Assembly: GCF_900102515.1 (NCBI RefSeq)
Contig: NZ_FMVS01000003.1
Coordinates: forward strand, 182,176-246,175
Source: Butyrivibrio sp. INlla14
GTDB taxonomy: Bacteria; Bacillota; Clostridia; Lachnospirales; Lachnospiraceae
Reading direction: 5' to 3'
Length of the DNA stretch: 64,000 bases
Below the pieces are notes generated by a model. It was given only the letters and a program-made list of their open reading frames with translations, was not told the origin of the DNA and did no database searches. Positions 63,194 to 64,000 of this stretch are shown piece by piece. Positions within the stretch are counted from its first letter, which is position 1, and each line of letters begins with the position of its first letter. A program made the position numbers and the translations under genes.

Positions 63194-63416
63194 ATGAAGG
63201 GCTCGCAGACGAGAGAGAAGATCAACCGTCTTCTACTCAATCCTATTCACCAGGACAAAATATAGTTTTGATATATTTCAGGTGCCTTCCAAATATATTG
63301 GCCCTGCTCAAATATATGCACTTGAAAGGAACATAACCGATATTGAAATATTGAAGAAAGCATATAATATCGCACTACAAATTGCGGTCAAAGCAGCTTT
63401 AGCGGCCTATATATAG
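63194..63416 (+). other. Possible decayed small gene between tRNA-Ser and the rRNA operon
   Basis: An ATG at 63194 opens a 23-codon frame ending at 63265. A second frame, offset by one base, is open from before this stop to a stop at 63414-63416 and reads like protein (ends YNIALQIAVKAALAAYI). Together they suggest a ~70-residue gene broken by a frameshift. No ribosome site or family was recognised, so it may be chance. Confidence 0.25.
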
Positions 63417-63454
63417 TGGGTTATAAACTTTTTGAAAATTTCTAAAAAAAGATG

Positions 63455-63483
63455 TTGCATTTGGAAAAGTGCTTTGCTATAAT
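63455..63483 (+). promoter_or_regulatory. rRNA operon promoter P1
   Basis: TTGCAT (63455-63460), a 17-bp spacer and TATAAT (63478-63483). A GCAGTTAC/GTAACTGC hairpin (63508-63545) follows in the leader. Confidence 0.85.
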
Positions 63484-63579
63484 AACTTTTGCCCGTTGCG
63501 GAGAGGGCAGTTACCTACTGATGAGGCTTTGTCCCAGTAACTGCGAATCGAAACTTCGGCAAACAAATTAAAAAAGTTG

Positions 63580-63608
63580 TTGACAGAAACTTAAAGCTAT
63601 GCTATTCT
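63580..63608 (+). promoter_or_regulatory. rRNA operon promoter P2
   Basis: TTGACA (63580-63585), a 17-bp spacer and TATTCT (63603-63608), 125 bp after P1. The AGAACCTTGACAAATAAACA leader segment (63641-63660) resembles the antitermination region of clostridial rRNA operons. Confidence 0.8.
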
Positions 63609-63766
63609 AAACGAGTTGCGGCTGAGAGCTACAACAACTAAGAACCTTGACAAATAAACAGTAATGCAACCCTGAAAAATTCCAAGAGAATTTATTCAGA
63701 ACAAAATTAGTAAATAACGGACAGAACAAAAAGCCAAGCTTGAGTTCTGGCCAGATCAAACTTTTA

Positions 63767-64000
<234 letters not shown>

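Overview
The window comes from a low-GC anaerobic Firmicute, almost certainly a Lachnospiraceae (clostridial cluster XIVa). The first ~234 bases of a 16S rRNA gene at the right edge have the cluster's typical V1-V2 pattern. The gene content (secreted multimodular GH10 xylanase, flagellin, Tad pilus genes, glycogen branching enzyme, SUF iron-sulfur operon, reverse rubrerythrin, class I fumarase in two subunits) fits a rumen or gut plant-fibre degrader of the Butyrivibrio/Pseudobutyrivibrio type. The genus is an inference. No insertion sequence, prophage or CRISPR array was seen.

Layout. 1-7.2 kb: the end of a MATE efflux pump, a Y-family polymerase/YolD pair reading left, then surE, a DUF3160 lipoprotein and a membrane-anchored CapA-like protein. 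7.2-14.2 kb: a 1231-residue cell-wall-anchored xylanase, an MBOAT acyltransferase with its SGNH-like partner, and a TSCPD protein. 14.3-20.2 kb: a murG-type glycosyltransferase, a leftward rpiR-luxS-mtnN operon (regulator plus activated methyl cycle/AI-2 enzymes), reverse rubrerythrin and pgi. 20.3-31.5 kb: two histidine kinase/response regulator pairs, an RluA pseudouridine synthase, an O-antigen-ligase-like membrane protein, a DUF3810 protein, two lipoproteins, and a metal transporter-fur operon with a perfect operator palindrome. 31.6-36.9 kb: tRNA-Gly, then sufCBDSU behind a promoter with a perfect palindrome. 36.9-44.5 kb: a TetR regulator, a hairpin-rich intergenic region, tRNA-Lys, tatD, rsmA, a 925-residue TPR/degenerate AAA+ protein and glgB. 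44.5-49.4 kb: a flagellar group (1049-residue protein, flagellin, FliS-like chaperone) behind a sigma-28-type promoter interleaved with the glgB terminator. 49.5-59.2 kb: a tightly overlapping Tad (Flp) pilus operon ending in an FHA protein. 59.3-62.9 kb: flavodoxin/SCP2 fusion, rhomboid protease, HIT protein and the two fumarase subunits. 63.0-64 kb: tRNA-Ser, an rRNA leader with tandem promoters, and the 16S 5' end.

Functional links. Surface interaction with plant fibre is a recurring theme: the xylanase, the Tad pili, the flagellum and the envelope-modifying proteins. Several genes appear to start with non-AUG codons (TTG at 14278, 36878, 39768 and 57392; GTG at 54610; and, unusually, probably ATA at 49542). 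The best leads are the apparent ATA start and unusual composition of the Tad locus, the sigma-28 promoter inside a terminator, the two perfect operator palindromes (fur and suf), an 11-bp-spaced triple repeat before a repeat-rich lipoprotein gene, and a five-hairpin intergenic cluster. All functional calls rest on reading motifs by eye; no database search was run.
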